64,000 bases of DNA from Borrelia anserina Es (GCF_001936255.1 NZ_CP013704.1:434001-498000); one strand, 5' to 3'. Counted from the first letter of the stretch, positions 1-12,727 are shown. Made by a program: numbers and translations. Notes: a model not told the origin generated them from the letters alone.

Positions 1-24
1 AAATTTATGACTTTTAACTCTGAC

Positions 25-53
25 TTGAATTAAATTAACAAAAAAAATATAAT
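25..53 (+). promoter_or_regulatory. Predicted sigma-70 promoter of the hpt-purA-purB cluster
   Basis: TTGAAT at 25-30 and TATAAT at 48-53 are separated by 17 bp, close to the housekeeping consensus. The predicted start site is about 45 bp upstream of the decayed hpt reading frame. It is probably the promoter of the purine cassette and would still serve purA and purB. Inferred from sequence only. Confidence 0.5.
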
Positions 54-105
54 GATGATGTCAAAATATTGAAGATAAAAAGCTAGATATAAATCTGGAT
101 GGTCT

Positions 106-587
106 ATGAAATCACAAGTTCACTTAAAAAGAAGCAAAATTAAAAGTCTAGCTCAAAAAGGTTAGAAACTACAATAAAAATAATATAGTTTTTACCATAT
201 TCTTAAAGGCTCTTTCATGTTTTTTCAGATATTATAAGAAAGATTGGACTGAACATAAAAATGGATTTTTTGCAAGACTCAAGTTATATAAATAACACTT
301 ATTCTTCACTGAACGTGATGATAAAGAAAGATATTAATATAGAAAACAGATATATAATAATCTTTGATGACACCATAAACACCGGAGCGACACACAATAA
401 AATTGTTGCATGCTTAAAAAGCAAGAATTTCAAAGAGATTAAAATTTTTATCCCTTTTAACAAATTACATAGAAGATTAATAAAATTAAAAATAGACTAC
501 ACTGAATTTGAAATCAAAAATGTTTTAATAGTAGGCCATGGTATTAAGCTTAACAAAAAATACAGAACTTTAAAGAACGTAGTATAA
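106..587 (+). pseudogene. hpt: hpt, hypoxanthine-guanine phosphoribosyltransferase, frameshifted pseudogene
   Basis: HPRT converts hypoxanthine or guanine plus PRPP to IMP or GMP. The C-terminal two thirds are open from 261 to 587 and look like HPRT: MDFLQDSSY corresponds to the family MDFMxxSSY, FDDTINTGAT to the PRPP-binding loop (usually EDIIDTGLT, so the second Asp is Asn), and VGHGI plus KYR match the C-terminal signature. The N-terminal third is present but spread over other frames. ATG at 106 opens MKSQVHLKRSKIKSLAQK, which stops at about 160. The next homologous residues (VRNYNKNNIVFTI) are in a second frame, the hallmark LKGSFMFF (about 202-225) is in a third, and SDIIRK returns to the frame of the C-terminal part. 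The last shift fits loss of one T from the T-run at 220-225. At least three indels are needed to rebuild the gene. It lies 24 bp upstream of purA on the same strand. Sequencing error alone is unlikely to explain three shifts. Confidence 0.85.
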
Positions 588-611
588 ATAAATAACGAAG
601 AGGAGAAATAA

Positions 612-3271
<2,660 letters not shown>

Positions 3272-3280
3272 TAAAGAATA

Positions 3281-3838
3281 CTAACATCTAGAAACAAACC
3301 TATTGCCCTTTATGTAAAATCGCCAGAGTTTACTCGCATACTCTTCACCTGCATAATCAACATTTATTCTTTTTGAACATGAAACTTCAAAATCAAAAGA
3401 TAAACCTTTTCGTAAAAAAAGCTCACAATTATTAATAAGATCCACTTTATTAAACTTCAAATCTATATTTAAAAATCTAGTAAGTTTACCGGGTCCATTA
3501 GTAAATACGCCATCAATTTTTGGTGAAATCGGTTCAACACCTCTTATTAAAACAGCATGGGGATTATGTTCATTAGATGCTACAACATTCAACATATAAT
3601 ACACACCATAAATCATATAAACATAAGCATATCCCCCAATACTATACATGGCTCTGGTACGACTTGTCATTCTACCTCCATAAGCATGACAAGCCCTGTC
3701 TATTATACCCATATAAGCTTCTGTTTCAACAATCCTTGAAATAAGTTCTTTACCATCTATTTTTCGAACCAACAAGTGACCAAGTAGAGACTTGGCCACA
3801 CTAACAGCATCTTGCATAAAAAATTCTCTATTCATCAA
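3281..3838 (-). CDS. mag: 3-methyladenine DNA glycosylase (AAG/MPG family)
   Basis: This base-excision-repair enzyme removes alkylated purines such as 3-methyladenine. It is a 185-residue protein of the AAG family: SLLGHLLVRK, IVETEAYMGIIDRACHAYGG (with the catalytic Glu in ETEAY), YMIYGVYYMLNVV and VLIRGVEP are characteristic segments. Length matches bacterial members (about 180-200). In Borrelia this gene lies within the rRNA locus between the 16S and 23S genes, which agrees with its place here between purB and tRNA-Ile. It is convergent with purB, with a 9 bp gap. A nearby second Met (residue 2) is an equally possible start. Confidence 0.93.
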   Translation of the reverse strand: MMNREFFMQDAVSVAKSLLGHLLVRKIDGKELISRIVETEAYMGIIDRACHAYGGRMTSRTRAMYSIGGYAYVYMIYGVYYMLNVVASNEHNPHAVLIRGVEPISPKIDGVFTNGPGKLTRFLNIDLKFNKVDLINNCELFLRKGLSFDFEVSCSKRINVDYAGEEYASKLWRFYIKGNRFVSRC

Positions 3839-3960
3839 TACAATTCTAAACCAAAATAAAAATCAAATTCAAAACTTATTATAATTGAAACAAGTTTGCA
3901 ATAAAAATCGAAAATAATAGATAAATACAACAAACTGCTATAGAAAAATGCACTGTATTA

Positions 3961-3989
3961 TTGACAAACATCATAAAGTTAAATAGAAT
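3961..3989 (+). promoter_or_regulatory. Promoter of tRNA-Ile
   Basis: A perfect -35 TTGACA (3961-3966) and -10 TAGAAT (3984-3989) are separated by 17 bp. The predicted start is about 15 bp before the tRNA-Ile 5' end, so tRNA-Ile probably has its own promoter, independent of the rRNA transcript on the other strand. Confidence 0.7.
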
Positions 3990-4011
3990 CTTAAAGGATA
4001 AGGATAGTTTA

Positions 4012-4085
4012 GGGATCATAGCTCAGGTGGTTAGAGCGCAGGTCTGATAAACCTGAGGTCGGAGGTTCAACTCCTCCTGATCCCA
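4012..4085 (+). tRNA. tRNA-Ile (anticodon GAU)
   Basis: A full cloverleaf can be folded. The acceptor stem is GGGATCA with TGATCCC, the D arm contains AGCTCAGGTGGTTAGAGC, the anticodon loop CTGATAA gives GAT, the T arm is GGAGGTTCAACTCC and the discriminator is A. CCA is not encoded. It lies opposite in strand to tRNA-Ala and the 16S gene, whereas in most bacteria both tRNAs sit in the 16S-23S spacer in the same direction. Confidence 0.96.
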
Positions 4086-4551
4086 ATAACTAAGCTTTAA
4101 TCCCTTTAATTACTCAGCGATTTCAATCAAGTAATCCAAAATAAATTTAATCAAGAGTTTTATATCTATAATAATCAACTTATAACAAGAAGCATTAAGA
4201 AAATAAGTAAAATAAAAACATGATCTGCAATATCAAAACATACATTATACCCATTTAATAGAAACAAAAACATTTTAATTTATATGAAGTAAAAATTATC
4301 TCCTACAAGTCATCAATTAAATATATTAGGTTACTAAGTAAAATAATTTTCAACAAAAGAAAAGATACTCTTACTATTTAATCGTGTGTCATATTAAGAA
4401 ACTACTTCTGATTAACAAATCATTGGATTTAAGAAACTCTTAAAAAGAAATACAAAAGATATTTATCTGGATATTAAAAAATTATCCGAATCTTTTTAAT
4501 GCTTAAAACCAACTCTAACTGACCCAAGACAACAAACTATTTATAAGACCT
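4086..4551. other. Spacer between tRNA-Ile and tRNA-Ala without a recognisable gene
   Basis: About 465 bp of A+T-rich sequence with stops in all frames. I see no RNA fold, repeat or reading frame that I can support. It could be the remnant of former coding sequence in the rRNA spacer, but nothing is recognisable. Confidence 0.6.
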
Positions 4552-4588
4552 AACCTCCATTCATTTCTACAATAAATAAATGGAGGTT
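4552..4588. repeat. Inverted repeat overlapping the 3' end of tRNA-Ala
   Basis: The arms 4552-4566 and 4574-4588 match at 14 of 15 positions around a 7-nt loop. The right arm contains the 3' acceptor strand and discriminator of tRNA-Ala (complement of AACCTCCA). The left arm would lie just downstream in the - strand transcript and could pair with that acceptor strand. No T-run follows on the - strand, so it does not look like an ordinary intrinsic terminator. Confidence 0.8.
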
Positions 4589-4654
4589 AAGGGACTCGAA
4601 CCCTTGACCCCCGGCTTGCAAAGCCGATGCTCTAGCCAACTGAGCTAAACCCCC
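4581..4654 (-). tRNA. tRNA-Ala (anticodon UGC)
   Basis: Read on the - strand, GGGGGTT pairs with AACCTCC. This includes the G3-U70 wobble pair that defines alanine tRNAs. The anticodon loop TTTGCAA gives TGC, the T arm is AAGGGTTCGAGTCCCTT and the discriminator is A. It starts about 75 bp downstream of the 16S 3' end and is probably in the same transcript. Confidence 0.97.
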
Positions 4655-4730
4655 AAAAAAATTACTAGAAAAAACAAAGGAAGAGTTAAAATTAAAACAA
4701 CATTTTACCTTAAATAATATCTTTCTCTTA

Positions 4731-6267
<1,537 letters not shown>

Positions 6268-6379
6268 TTTTTATTTTTTAATTTTAAAATTAACAGGTTA
6301 TTTATTTTATTTGGCTATTAAACCTTACTTAACTCTTCCCTTCTCTTCTCTTCCAATTCTCAATATCAACTCTTATCAC

Positions 6380-6406
6380 TTTATAACATACTTTATGCTT
6401 TGTCAA
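6380..6406 (-). promoter_or_regulatory. Predicted 16S rRNA promoter
   Basis: On the - strand TTGACA (6401-6406) is followed by TATAAA (6380-6385) with a short 15-bp spacer. A 17-bp alternative, TAAAGT, overlaps it. The predicted start leaves a leader of roughly 105 nt before 16S. The -35 is about 10 bp from the radA stop codon, so the promoter sits tightly behind radA. Confidence 0.55.
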
Positions 6407-6415
6407 TACTTATTT

Positions 6416-7816
6416 TTATTTTTTTATATTAATATTTTTTAACAAACTGTTTTTATGATCATTTACCTTTTTATCTTGCACTAATCGCCTAACAATACCT
6501 AAAACATTGCCTACACCTTCATATCCGTCATAACAATTATCTCTTAAATTAGCACCCCAAACACTCTTAAATCCAGCTTTCCTAGCTGTAACAACCTTAC
6601 TCTCAATACTAGAAGAAGTTTTGATTTCTCCTGAAAGAGAAATCTCACCTGTAAAGATCAATTCTTGATTTATAATGACATTGGTCTTAGCAGAAAATAA
6701 TGCAACTAAAACAGCAAGTTCAATTTCTATGTCGTCAACCCTAATCCCTCCAGAAACATTAACATATACATCATCATTATTAAAATTAAGATTTAAATAT
6801 TTACTAAGAACGGCTAAGATTCTTGATATTTTTTTAGAATCTATTTTTTCAGAAAAAATTCTAGGAATACTCATGCCTGTCCTTGTAATTAAAGCTTGTA
6901 TTTCAACAAACAAAACTCTACTCCCTTCATTAATGATGCCAATAGCAATACCCGAAGATATTTCTTCCTTTTTTTCTAAAAAAATAGCAGAAGGATCTTT
7001 AATTTCAACAAGTCCCAAATTCGTCATTTTAAAGATACCTATTTCATTAATAGCACCAAATCTATTTTTGGTAGCCCTAAGCATACGTAAAGATTTTTCT
7101 GCTTCCTCAAAATAAAAAACAGAATCCACCATATGTTCTATTATCTTCGGTCCGGCCAAAATGCCATCCTTTGTAATATGTCCCACTAAACATAAAGTTA
7201 TATTTCTACTCTTTGCCCACTCTACAAGCTTGTAAACACAATGTTTTAACTGAGAAACCCCTCCAAAACCACCTTGAACCTCTCTTGAATGCAAAGTTTG
7301 AATAGAATCAATAACCACAAAATCAAGCTCAACTTTTGCAAGTATCTCTATTAAAGAATCAACATTTATCTCATTAGTTATTAATATATCAGAAGAAATC
7401 TTTAGTCTATTTGCTCTTAATTTAATTTGTAGAATCGATTCTTCACCTGCAAGATAAAGTACATTCTTGCCCGAAAGTGAAAGAATATTAGAAATTTGAA
7501 GTAAAAAAGTTGATTTTCCAATGCCAGGCTCTCCCGATATCAAAATTACACTACCAATTACAATACCAGCACCAAGCACTCTATCAAACTCATCAATACC
7601 TGTTAAATGCCTAACATTGTCAACTTGATTATAATCCTTTAAAGACAATATCTCTTTTTGCTGCTTACTCAAATTCCTATCATAGCCAGATTTAAATTCA
7701 GTATAATGCTCTAGGCTTTCCCAACTAAGGCACTCAGGACACTTTCCTAACCATTTTAAAGATTTATATCCACAATTTAAACATTTATAAATTTCCTTAT
7801 CTTTATTTTTTGCCAT
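6416..7816 (-). CDS. radA: DNA repair protein RadA
   Basis: RadA is a RecA-like ATPase that promotes branch migration during recombinational repair. The 466-residue protein shows the full domain order: an N-terminal four-cysteine zinc finger (CLNCGYKSLKWLGKCPEC, residues 11-28), Walker A GEPGIGKST (about 95-103), a Walker B-like VVIDSIQTL, the RadA-specific KNRFG motif (TKNRFGAINEIG, near 250), and a C-terminal Lon-protease-like domain (GGIRVDDIEIELAVLVAL). Length is normal for the family. It is co-directional with the 16S gene, whose promoter follows at once, and lies 57 bp downstream of rsmI, possibly in the same operon. Confidence 0.96.
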   Translation of the reverse strand: MAKNKDKEIYKCLNCGYKSLKWLGKCPECLSWESLEHYTEFKSGYDRNLSKQQKEILSLKDYNQVDNVRHLTGIDEFDRVLGAGIVIGSVILISGEPGIGKSTFLLQISNILSLSGKNVLYLAGEESILQIKLRANRLKISSDILITNEINVDSLIEILAKVELDFVVIDSIQTLHSREVQGGFGGVSQLKHCVYKLVEWAKSRNITLCLVGHITKDGILAGPKIIEHMVDSVFYFEEAEKSLRMLRATKNRFGAINEIGIFKMTNLGLVEIKDPSAIFLEKKEEISSGIAIGIINEGSRVLFVEIQALITRTGMSIPRIFSEKIDSKKISRILAVLSKYLNLNFNNDDVYVNVSGGIRVDDIEIELAVLVALFSAKTNVIINQELIFTGEISLSGEIKTSSSIESKVVTARKAGFKSVWGANLRDNCYDGYEGVGNVLGIVRRLVQDKKVNDHKNSLLKNINIKK

Positions 7817-7873
7817 AAAACATCAATAAATAAATTTCTCTCATAATTGCAAAACACATGTTATTAGAATATA

Positions 7874-8557
7874 TCAATTATACAAAGCTTTAGATTTTCT
7901 ACTAACCAAAACCGTAAATTCTCCTTTACTTTTGTTATTTACCTCAAAATATTTTTTTAATTCTAAAGGCTTACCAACTTTATATTCCTCATATAATTTC
8001 GTCATCTCACGTCCAACAAGAACATTAGCATCTAAATTTACTAAAGAAATCTCAAATAACAATTTCAAAATCCTATGACTAGATTCAAGGAGAACAAACG
8101 CATCGCCTTTATGGTAAAGTTCCTCAATTCTTTTTATCCTTTTAATCCCTTTGTTCGGCAAAAACCCTTCAAAGACTATAACTTTATCTTTAAAAGGATT
8201 TACACTAATAATTGCATTAAAAGAACTAATACCTGGAATAGGACAAACCTTATACCCATTTTTAAATGCTGCATCAACAAGTAAACCACCAGGATCACTA
8301 AGACAAGGTGTTCCCGCATCACTAACAAAAGCTACATTTTTTCCATTAGATAAGTATTCTAACAATAACCCAATTCTCTTATGCTCTATTACTGCATTAC
8401 AGGAAATTAACTTTTTAACAATACCATAATGAGATAAAAGCCTATTAGTAATTCTTGTATCCTCAGCAAAGATAACATCAACTAACCTTAAAATATCAAT
8501 CGCACGATACGTAATATCACCTAAATTACCTATGGGTGTTCCCACAATGTATAACAC
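7874..8557 (-). CDS. rsmI: 16S rRNA 2'-O-methyltransferase RsmI
   Basis: RsmI methylates the ribose of C1402 in 16S rRNA using SAM. The 227-residue protein has the tetrapyrrole-methylase fold signatures: LYIVGTPIGNLGDIT at the N-terminus, FAEDTRIT (about 30-37), VAFVSDAGTPCLSDPG (around 75-90) and IPGISSFNA (about 106-114). Typical bacterial RsmI is about 270-290 residues, so the C-terminal small domain seen elsewhere appears to be missing; the catalytic core is complete. It precedes radA on the same strand. Confidence 0.93.
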   Translation of the reverse strand: MLYIVGTPIGNLGDITYRAIDILRLVDVIFAEDTRITNRLLSHYGIVKKLISCNAVIEHKRIGLLLEYLSNGKNVAFVSDAGTPCLSDPGGLLVDAAFKNGYKVCPIPGISSFNAIISVNPFKDKVIVFEGFLPNKGIKRIKRIEELYHKGDAFVLLESSHRILKLLFEISLVNLDANVLVGREMTKLYEEYKVGKPLELKKYFEVNNKSKGEFTVLVSRKSKALYN

Positions 8558-8806
8558 ATAATCTCCTTAAAATTTCAAAATACAACTCATCAAAATTGAA
8601 TTAAATTACCATTTCATAAGAATGATATTTAATACCCAAATTCTCATCACAAAAATTCCACATAAATTAATTATCCTTGAAATACCTTGTAATTTAATAA
8701 AAATAATTAGTTTTTATATGACTATATAATAAAATATCCATTTTTATGCTATATTTATATTGTTATTTAATTTTAACGACTGCAAACTAAAAGGCGGTAA
8801 ATTTTT
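8558..8806. other. Divergent intergenic region
   Basis: This 249-bp A+T-rich region separates rsmI (-) from the small membrane-protein gene (+). A TATAAT is present at 8725-8730, but no convincing -35 lies at the right distance. No other feature is supported. Confidence 0.4.
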
Positions 8807-9127
8807 ATGTTTAAACTCATCAAAAAGATATTCATGATTTATTTCCTGTGCATCACGCTTGCTGGACTTGTCATGATTTTCATCGACAGTAAATTCTCTG
8901 AAAGAGAAACTACCCGAAACGGCAAAACTCAAATTACTAAACATACAATCGATCCAAATTTAGTTATGTTTACCTCTGCAATAGGAGGATTTTTGGGAAT
9001 TTATTCCGGAATATGGCTTTTTGATCATGAAAAAGACAATTTTTACTTAAACTGGGGAAGCCTATTAACATTAATATATAATGTGATATTAATTCTCTCT
9101 GTATATCCTAAAAGTAAAAACAAATAA
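8807..9127 (+). CDS. Small membrane protein, resembles DUF1294
   Basis: A 106-residue predicted inner-membrane protein with three hydrophobic segments (about residues 6-26, 52-70 and 82-98). The stretch IGGFLGIYSGIWLFDHEKDNFY resembles the GGxxGxxxGxxxFxHKT core of DUF1294 proteins, although the basic Lys-Thr pair is replaced by Glu-Lys. Function is unknown. A GGCGG-like ribosome site lies 8 bp before the ATG. It is convergent with the next gene and stands alone, left of the origin on the lagging strand. The family assignment is tentative. Confidence 0.65.
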   Translation: MFKLIKKIFMIYFLCITLAGLVMIFIDSKFSERETTRNGKTQITKHTIDPNLVMFTSAIGGFLGIYSGIWLFDHEKDNFYLNWGSLLTLIYNVILILSVYPKSKNK

Positions 9128-9146
9128 ATTGAATTTTTAAGAAGTT

Positions 9147-9536
9147 TTAATAATTGCTTACAATAATCCCTCTCTTAATCATATATTTATAAATTTCTTC
9201 TGGATTTTCTAAACTTTCTATTAAATTTTCAGTCTTATCATTTATTTTTTCCACCAGTCTTTTAAAACTTACTTTTATCCCTCTACTTTCCAAAAAGTCC
9301 TTTGCTGGTTGAGAAATGACACCTGCCTGCAAATTTTGAAGTCCAATATTATAAATAATAACAGCAGCAGCCTTACCTACAACTTTATCATAAATTTCCA
9401 AACCTTCTTTATTTTGAATGTATTTATTAATGAAATTATCAACCTCCAAGAGGGGCTTTAAACCTCTTTCCATATTAGAGTAAAGTATTTTATGTTCTTT
9501 AAACAATCTTAATGTAGGATTTAAACCTGATATCAT
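9147..9536 (-). CDS. Conserved protein, DUF1893 family
   Basis: A 129-residue soluble protein. FKEHKILYSNMERGLKPLLE followed by YDKVVGKAAAVIIY, AGVISQPAKDFLESRGI and PEEIYKYM matches the layout of DUF1893 proteins (short proteins with a VVGKAAA motif and a conserved C-terminal helix, related to the cytidine-deaminase fold). The zinc-binding residues of true deaminases are not evident. No pathway is known. It is convergent with the preceding membrane-protein gene and divergent from yigZ. Confidence 0.75.
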   Translation of the reverse strand: MISGLNPTLRLFKEHKILYSNMERGLKPLLEVDNFINKYIQNKEGLEIYDKVVGKAAAVIIYNIGLQNLQAGVISQPAKDFLESRGIKVSFKRLVEKINDKTENLIESLENPEEIYKYMIKRGIIVSNY

Positions 9537-9638
9537 TTTTAACCCCTCTTAAAAACTTGCAAAAAAATAATCACTATTAATCATATACATAAATTAAAAA
9601 TACTTCAACACACAAAATATGATATATTATTAAACTAA

Positions 9639-10217
9639 ATGATACTAATTCCTAAAGAAAATATTTATGCAAAAATTGAAGTTAAAAAATCAATTTTTTC
9701 ATCATATATTTTTTATGTAGAGAAAAGAGAAGAGATAAACAAAATATTAAGAGAATATAAATTGAAATTTAAAAATGCAACTCATGTAGTATACGGATTT
9801 AGAATTGGTAATTCAAATTCATTTATAAATGGAATGAGCGATGGCAAAGAACCACGATTAACAGCTGGAAAACCTACTCTAGACGCCATATTAAATAAAA
9901 ATTTAACAGACACATTAATTATTACAGTACGCTATTTTGGAGGCACTCTACTTGGAAAAGGAGGTTTAACAAAAGCATATTTCAAAGCAGCACAAGAAGT
10001 AATTACAAAATCAAAATTAATAGCAAAGGAAGAAATTGAAACATTATATCTTAACTTAGATTACAACCAATATAATTTATTTACACGAATAAAAAATAAA
10101 ATAGGAATTAAAATTACAAATGCAAATTTTCTAGACAAAATAAACATCACAGTACAATTTAACATAAAAGACAAAGAAAACATCATAACATTTTTGAAAG
10201 AAAATTTCATAATCTAA
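9639..10217 (+). CDS. yigZ: YigZ/IMPACT family protein (UPF0029)
   Basis: A 192-residue protein with the UPF0029 N-terminal domain: KKSIFSSYIFYVE (about 14-26), NATHVVYGFRIG (about 46-57), SDGKEPRLTAGKPTLDAI and the signature VRYFGGTLLGKGGLTKAY (about 99-116). The C-terminal half (about 130-190) fits the DUF1949 domain of bacterial YigZ. The family is linked to translation control through similarity with eukaryotic IMPACT, but its bacterial role is not settled. The start ATG at 9639 gives the normal family length. It lies upstream of parA, separated by 192 bp. Confidence 0.92.
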   Translation: MILIPKENIYAKIEVKKSIFSSYIFYVEKREEINKILREYKLKFKNATHVVYGFRIGNSNSFINGMSDGKEPRLTAGKPTLDAILNKNLTDTLIITVRYFGGTLLGKGGLTKAYFKAAQEVITKSKLIAKEEIETLYLNLDYNQYNLFTRIKNKIGIKITNANFLDKINITVQFNIKDKENIITFLKENFII

Positions 10218-10409
10218 TTTTACTTAATCAATTCATTACAGTAACTTAATTAAATTTCAAACCCTATTAACATCTAATTAGATTAAATGTCTAAAATGCA
10301 TAAATTATTTTATCGTTTCAACAATAATTTTATATACAATTGTTATCATTTTTATTAGTTATGTTCTACAATAGAATATTATTAATATACACAATAAGAG
10401 AAAACTTTT

Positions 10410-11162
10410 ATGAAAATAATATCCATTATTAATCAAAAAGGTGGTGTTGGTAAAACAACCAGTGCTATAAACATTGCCTACTCAATTACACTGCTTAATA
10501 AAAATGCTCTCCTAATAGACATTGATTCACAAGGAAATACAAGTAGCGGAGTTAATATTTTAAAAAAAGAAGATATAAATTCAAGTTATGAACTTATATA
10601 TAAAAAGAAAAAAATCAAACCCATTAAAAATTTTAACTTGGATATCATTCCTTCAAGTCTTAAGCTAGCACTACTTGAGAAAGAATTAGTACACGAAATC
10701 GCAAGGGAGAATTTTCTAAAAAACGCCTTAGAACAATATAAACAAGATAATTACGATTTTATTATTCTTGACTGTCCTCCTACTCTATCAATAATCACAA
10801 TAAATGCTCTTGTTGCAAGTAAATACCTTTTAATACCAATAGAAACAGAATTTTTTGCATTTGAAGGAATTAATCAACTATTAGATACAATAACTGCTGT
10901 CAAGCAAATAAATAAAGACCTAGAGATTGCCGGTGTTTTTATAAATAAATATGATATCAGAAATAAAAGCAAAGAAAAATATATTGATTATCTAAAAAAA
11001 GTATTCAAAGAAAAATTTTTAAATACAAAAGTAAGAAAAAATATAAGCATTTCCAAATCTCAAGAAAAAAATGTACCAGTATACATGTATAACAAAAAAA
11101 GCAATGCAGCAAAGGATTTTTTAGAGCTTACAAAAGAAATAATAAAAAAAATCAAAGGATAG
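10410..11162 (+). CDS. parA: Chromosome partitioning ATPase ParA/Soj
   Basis: A 250-residue deviant-Walker ATPase. The N-terminus IISIINQKGGVGKTT (residues 3-17) is the ParA/Soj signature, followed by LLIDIDSQGNTSSG (switch I) and IILDCPPTLS (Walker B). It binds nonspecific DNA in the ATP dimer form and drives segregation of the chromosome with a centromere-binding partner. The parZ gene follows after 2 bp, so they form an operon. In B. burgdorferi the equivalent ParA has been reported to work with ParZ. The gene is on the lagging strand left of the origin. Confidence 0.95.
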   Translation: MKIISIINQKGGVGKTTSAINIAYSITLLNKNALLIDIDSQGNTSSGVNILKKEDINSSYELIYKKKKIKPIKNFNLDIIPSSLKLALLEKELVHEIARENFLKNALEQYKQDNYDFIILDCPPTLSIITINALVASKYLLIPIETEFFAFEGINQLLDTITAVKQINKDLEIAGVFINKYDIRNKSKEKYIDYLKKVFKEKFLNTKVRKNISISKSQEKNVPVYMYNKKSNAAKDFLELTKEIIKKIKG

Positions 11163-11164
11163 AA

Positions 11165-11899
11165 ATGTCAGATAATTTAGAAACTCTAATGGCTTTAATG
11201 GGCCAAAAGTTAAAAAAAAATGAAAAAAAAGAAAACACCTTGACAAAACAAGAATTAATCTTAGTTCAAAACAAAAGTTTTAAATACGAAAAATTAGACA
11301 AAGAGATAGCCAATTTTTTAAAAATAAAGCAATATGAAATTTTCAACATATTCAACAACACATACACAGAAATTGGAAGAATACTAAAAGAAGCACAAGA
11401 AAAATTACGTGGAAGCAATCAACATGACGGACTTTTTTACAAATGGTTTACTAGTATGGGCTTTAAGAAGGATAAAGTTTATTCATTAATATCAAGATAT
11501 GAATTGCTTATCGAAAATTCCGACAAGCAATTCATAATAAAAAACTTACCACTATCGCTCTCATATGAAATTTCTAAAAAATCCTGCCCTACTCATTTAA
11601 AAATGGAAGTCCTTAATGGTAAAATAAAATCTTTAAAAGAATTTAAATCACGCTACCAAAAAGATGAACTCGATAAAAAAAATTCTAGAATCAACCTTAA
11701 CAAAACACAACTTAAAATAGAAGATACTACAAAATTAATAGATATACTATTACAAGAACTAAAAAATATTAAAAAAATTAAATTAGAAAATTTAGAAAAT
11801 AAAAAAAATTTTTTGATTATTTTAAAAGAAATACAACAAAAAATAAATCATATAAAAAAACTACTTAATACTATCAAAGATAGCAATAATTCTTTCTAA
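11165..11899 (+). CDS. parZ: ParZ-type centromere-binding protein (ParA partner)
   Basis: The position, immediately after parA and convergent with parB, is that of the B. burgdorferi gene named parZ, whose product is reported to bind DNA and act as the partner of ParA in chromosome segregation. The 244-residue protein is very basic. Residues about 40-125 contain IGRILKEAQEKL and FYKWFTSMGFKKDKVYSLISRYELL, which resembles the DUF3102-type helix-turn-helix region often found near phage and plasmid replication genes. The C-terminal third is a Lys/Asn-rich predicted coiled coil (about 180-240). It is not a ParB homologue by sequence. Its last 39 bp overlap the 3' end of parB on the other strand. 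Confidence 0.8.
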   Translation: MSDNLETLMALMGQKLKKNEKKENTLTKQELILVQNKSFKYEKLDKEIANFLKIKQYEIFNIFNNTYTEIGRILKEAQEKLRGSNQHDGLFYKWFTSMGFKKDKVYSLISRYELLIENSDKQFIIKNLPLSLSYEISKKSCPTHLKMEVLNGKIKSLKEFKSRYQKDELDKKNSRINLNKTQLKIEDTTKLIDILLQELKNIKKIKLENLENKKNFLIILKEIQQKINHIKKLLNTIKDSNNSF

Positions 11900-12643
11900 A
11901 TCAGATGCTGTAAAATAACTTATCTCAATCTTACCTTTTTCTTTGCTTCCCTTAATGCTTATTTTAGTTTGTATTCTACTTATTAAAAATTCTTTAATAC
12001 TATTTAAAAAAGGATCCCTTAAAATTTCTGATTTATCATTAGCAGGTTTATAAAAATTTTTAACATAATTTTCCGCATCCCTAACGGACAATTTCTTTTT
12101 TATTATTAAAAGATAAAGTCCATATCTATCCTGATTATCCTTTAATGATAATAAAACCTTAGCATGACCTAATGATATTTCCTTTTTATGTAAAGAATTC
12201 AATATTTCTTGTTCAAGTTCCAAAATTCGAACTAAATTAGCAATATAAGATCTATTTTTTCCTATTCTTTCAGACAAAGCTTTTTGAGTCAAAGAATGCT
12301 TATCCATAAGATTCTTATAAGCATAAGCTTCTTCAACAGGAGTTAAATTTTCCCTTTGAATATTTTCAATTAAAGACATAAAATCTTTATTTTTTCTAGT
12401 TGTCTCTATTTCTATAATAGGAATTTGCTTCATGCCAGCTAATTTAGCAGCTCTAAATCTTCGCTCACCTATTACTAGGTTATATCTACCATTATCATGA
12501 AAAACAACAATAGGTTGCAATATTCCATTCTCTTTTATAGAAATACTTAATTCCTCAAGCTCAGCAAGATTAATAGACTTTCTAGGTTGAGATTTATCCA
12601 CATTTAAAAGATCAATATCTACCATTTTAAAAGCCTCTTTCAT
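11861..12643 (-). CDS. parB: ParB/Spo0J chromosome partitioning protein
   Basis: ParB is a CTPase that binds parS and spreads along DNA, loading SMC. Visible are an N-terminal ParB/Srx domain with IVVFHDNGRYNLVIGERRFRAAK (the GERRxRA motif) and ENIQRENLTPVEEA, then the helix-turn-helix SLTQKALSERIGKNRSYIANLVRIL, and a C-terminal dimer domain. I chose the ATG at 12643. GGAGGG lies 11 nt upstream, a TTG at 12652 is too close to it, and an ATG at 12625 with AGAGG 8 nt upstream is a good alternative. A perfect parS lies about 85 bp upstream. The 3' end overlaps parZ tail to tail. Confidence 0.95.
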   Translation of the reverse strand: MKEAFKMVDIDLLNVDKSQPRKSINLAELEELSISIKENGILQPIVVFHDNGRYNLVIGERRFRAAKLAGMKQIPIIEIETTRKNKDFMSLIENIQRENLTPVEEAYAYKNLMDKHSLTQKALSERIGKNRSYIANLVRILELEQEILNSLHKKEISLGHAKVLLSLKDNQDRYGLYLLIIKKKLSVRDAENYVKNFYKPANDKSEILRDPFLNSIKEFLISRIQTKISIKGSKEKGKIEISYFTASDLERIIAIFDSIK

Positions 12644-12727
12644 TATTATCAAAGCCCTCCTTGTAATAATACAAAATTTTGTAAAGTTGTTCTATGTCAA
12701 TTTCAAATAAAGAAATAATAAAAAAAA

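Noticed and set aside
261-587. A separate 108-residue protein starting at ATG 261
   Set aside because: It lacks the N-terminal third of HPRT, has no ribosome site, and the missing part is recognisable upstream in other frames. It is the remnant of hpt.
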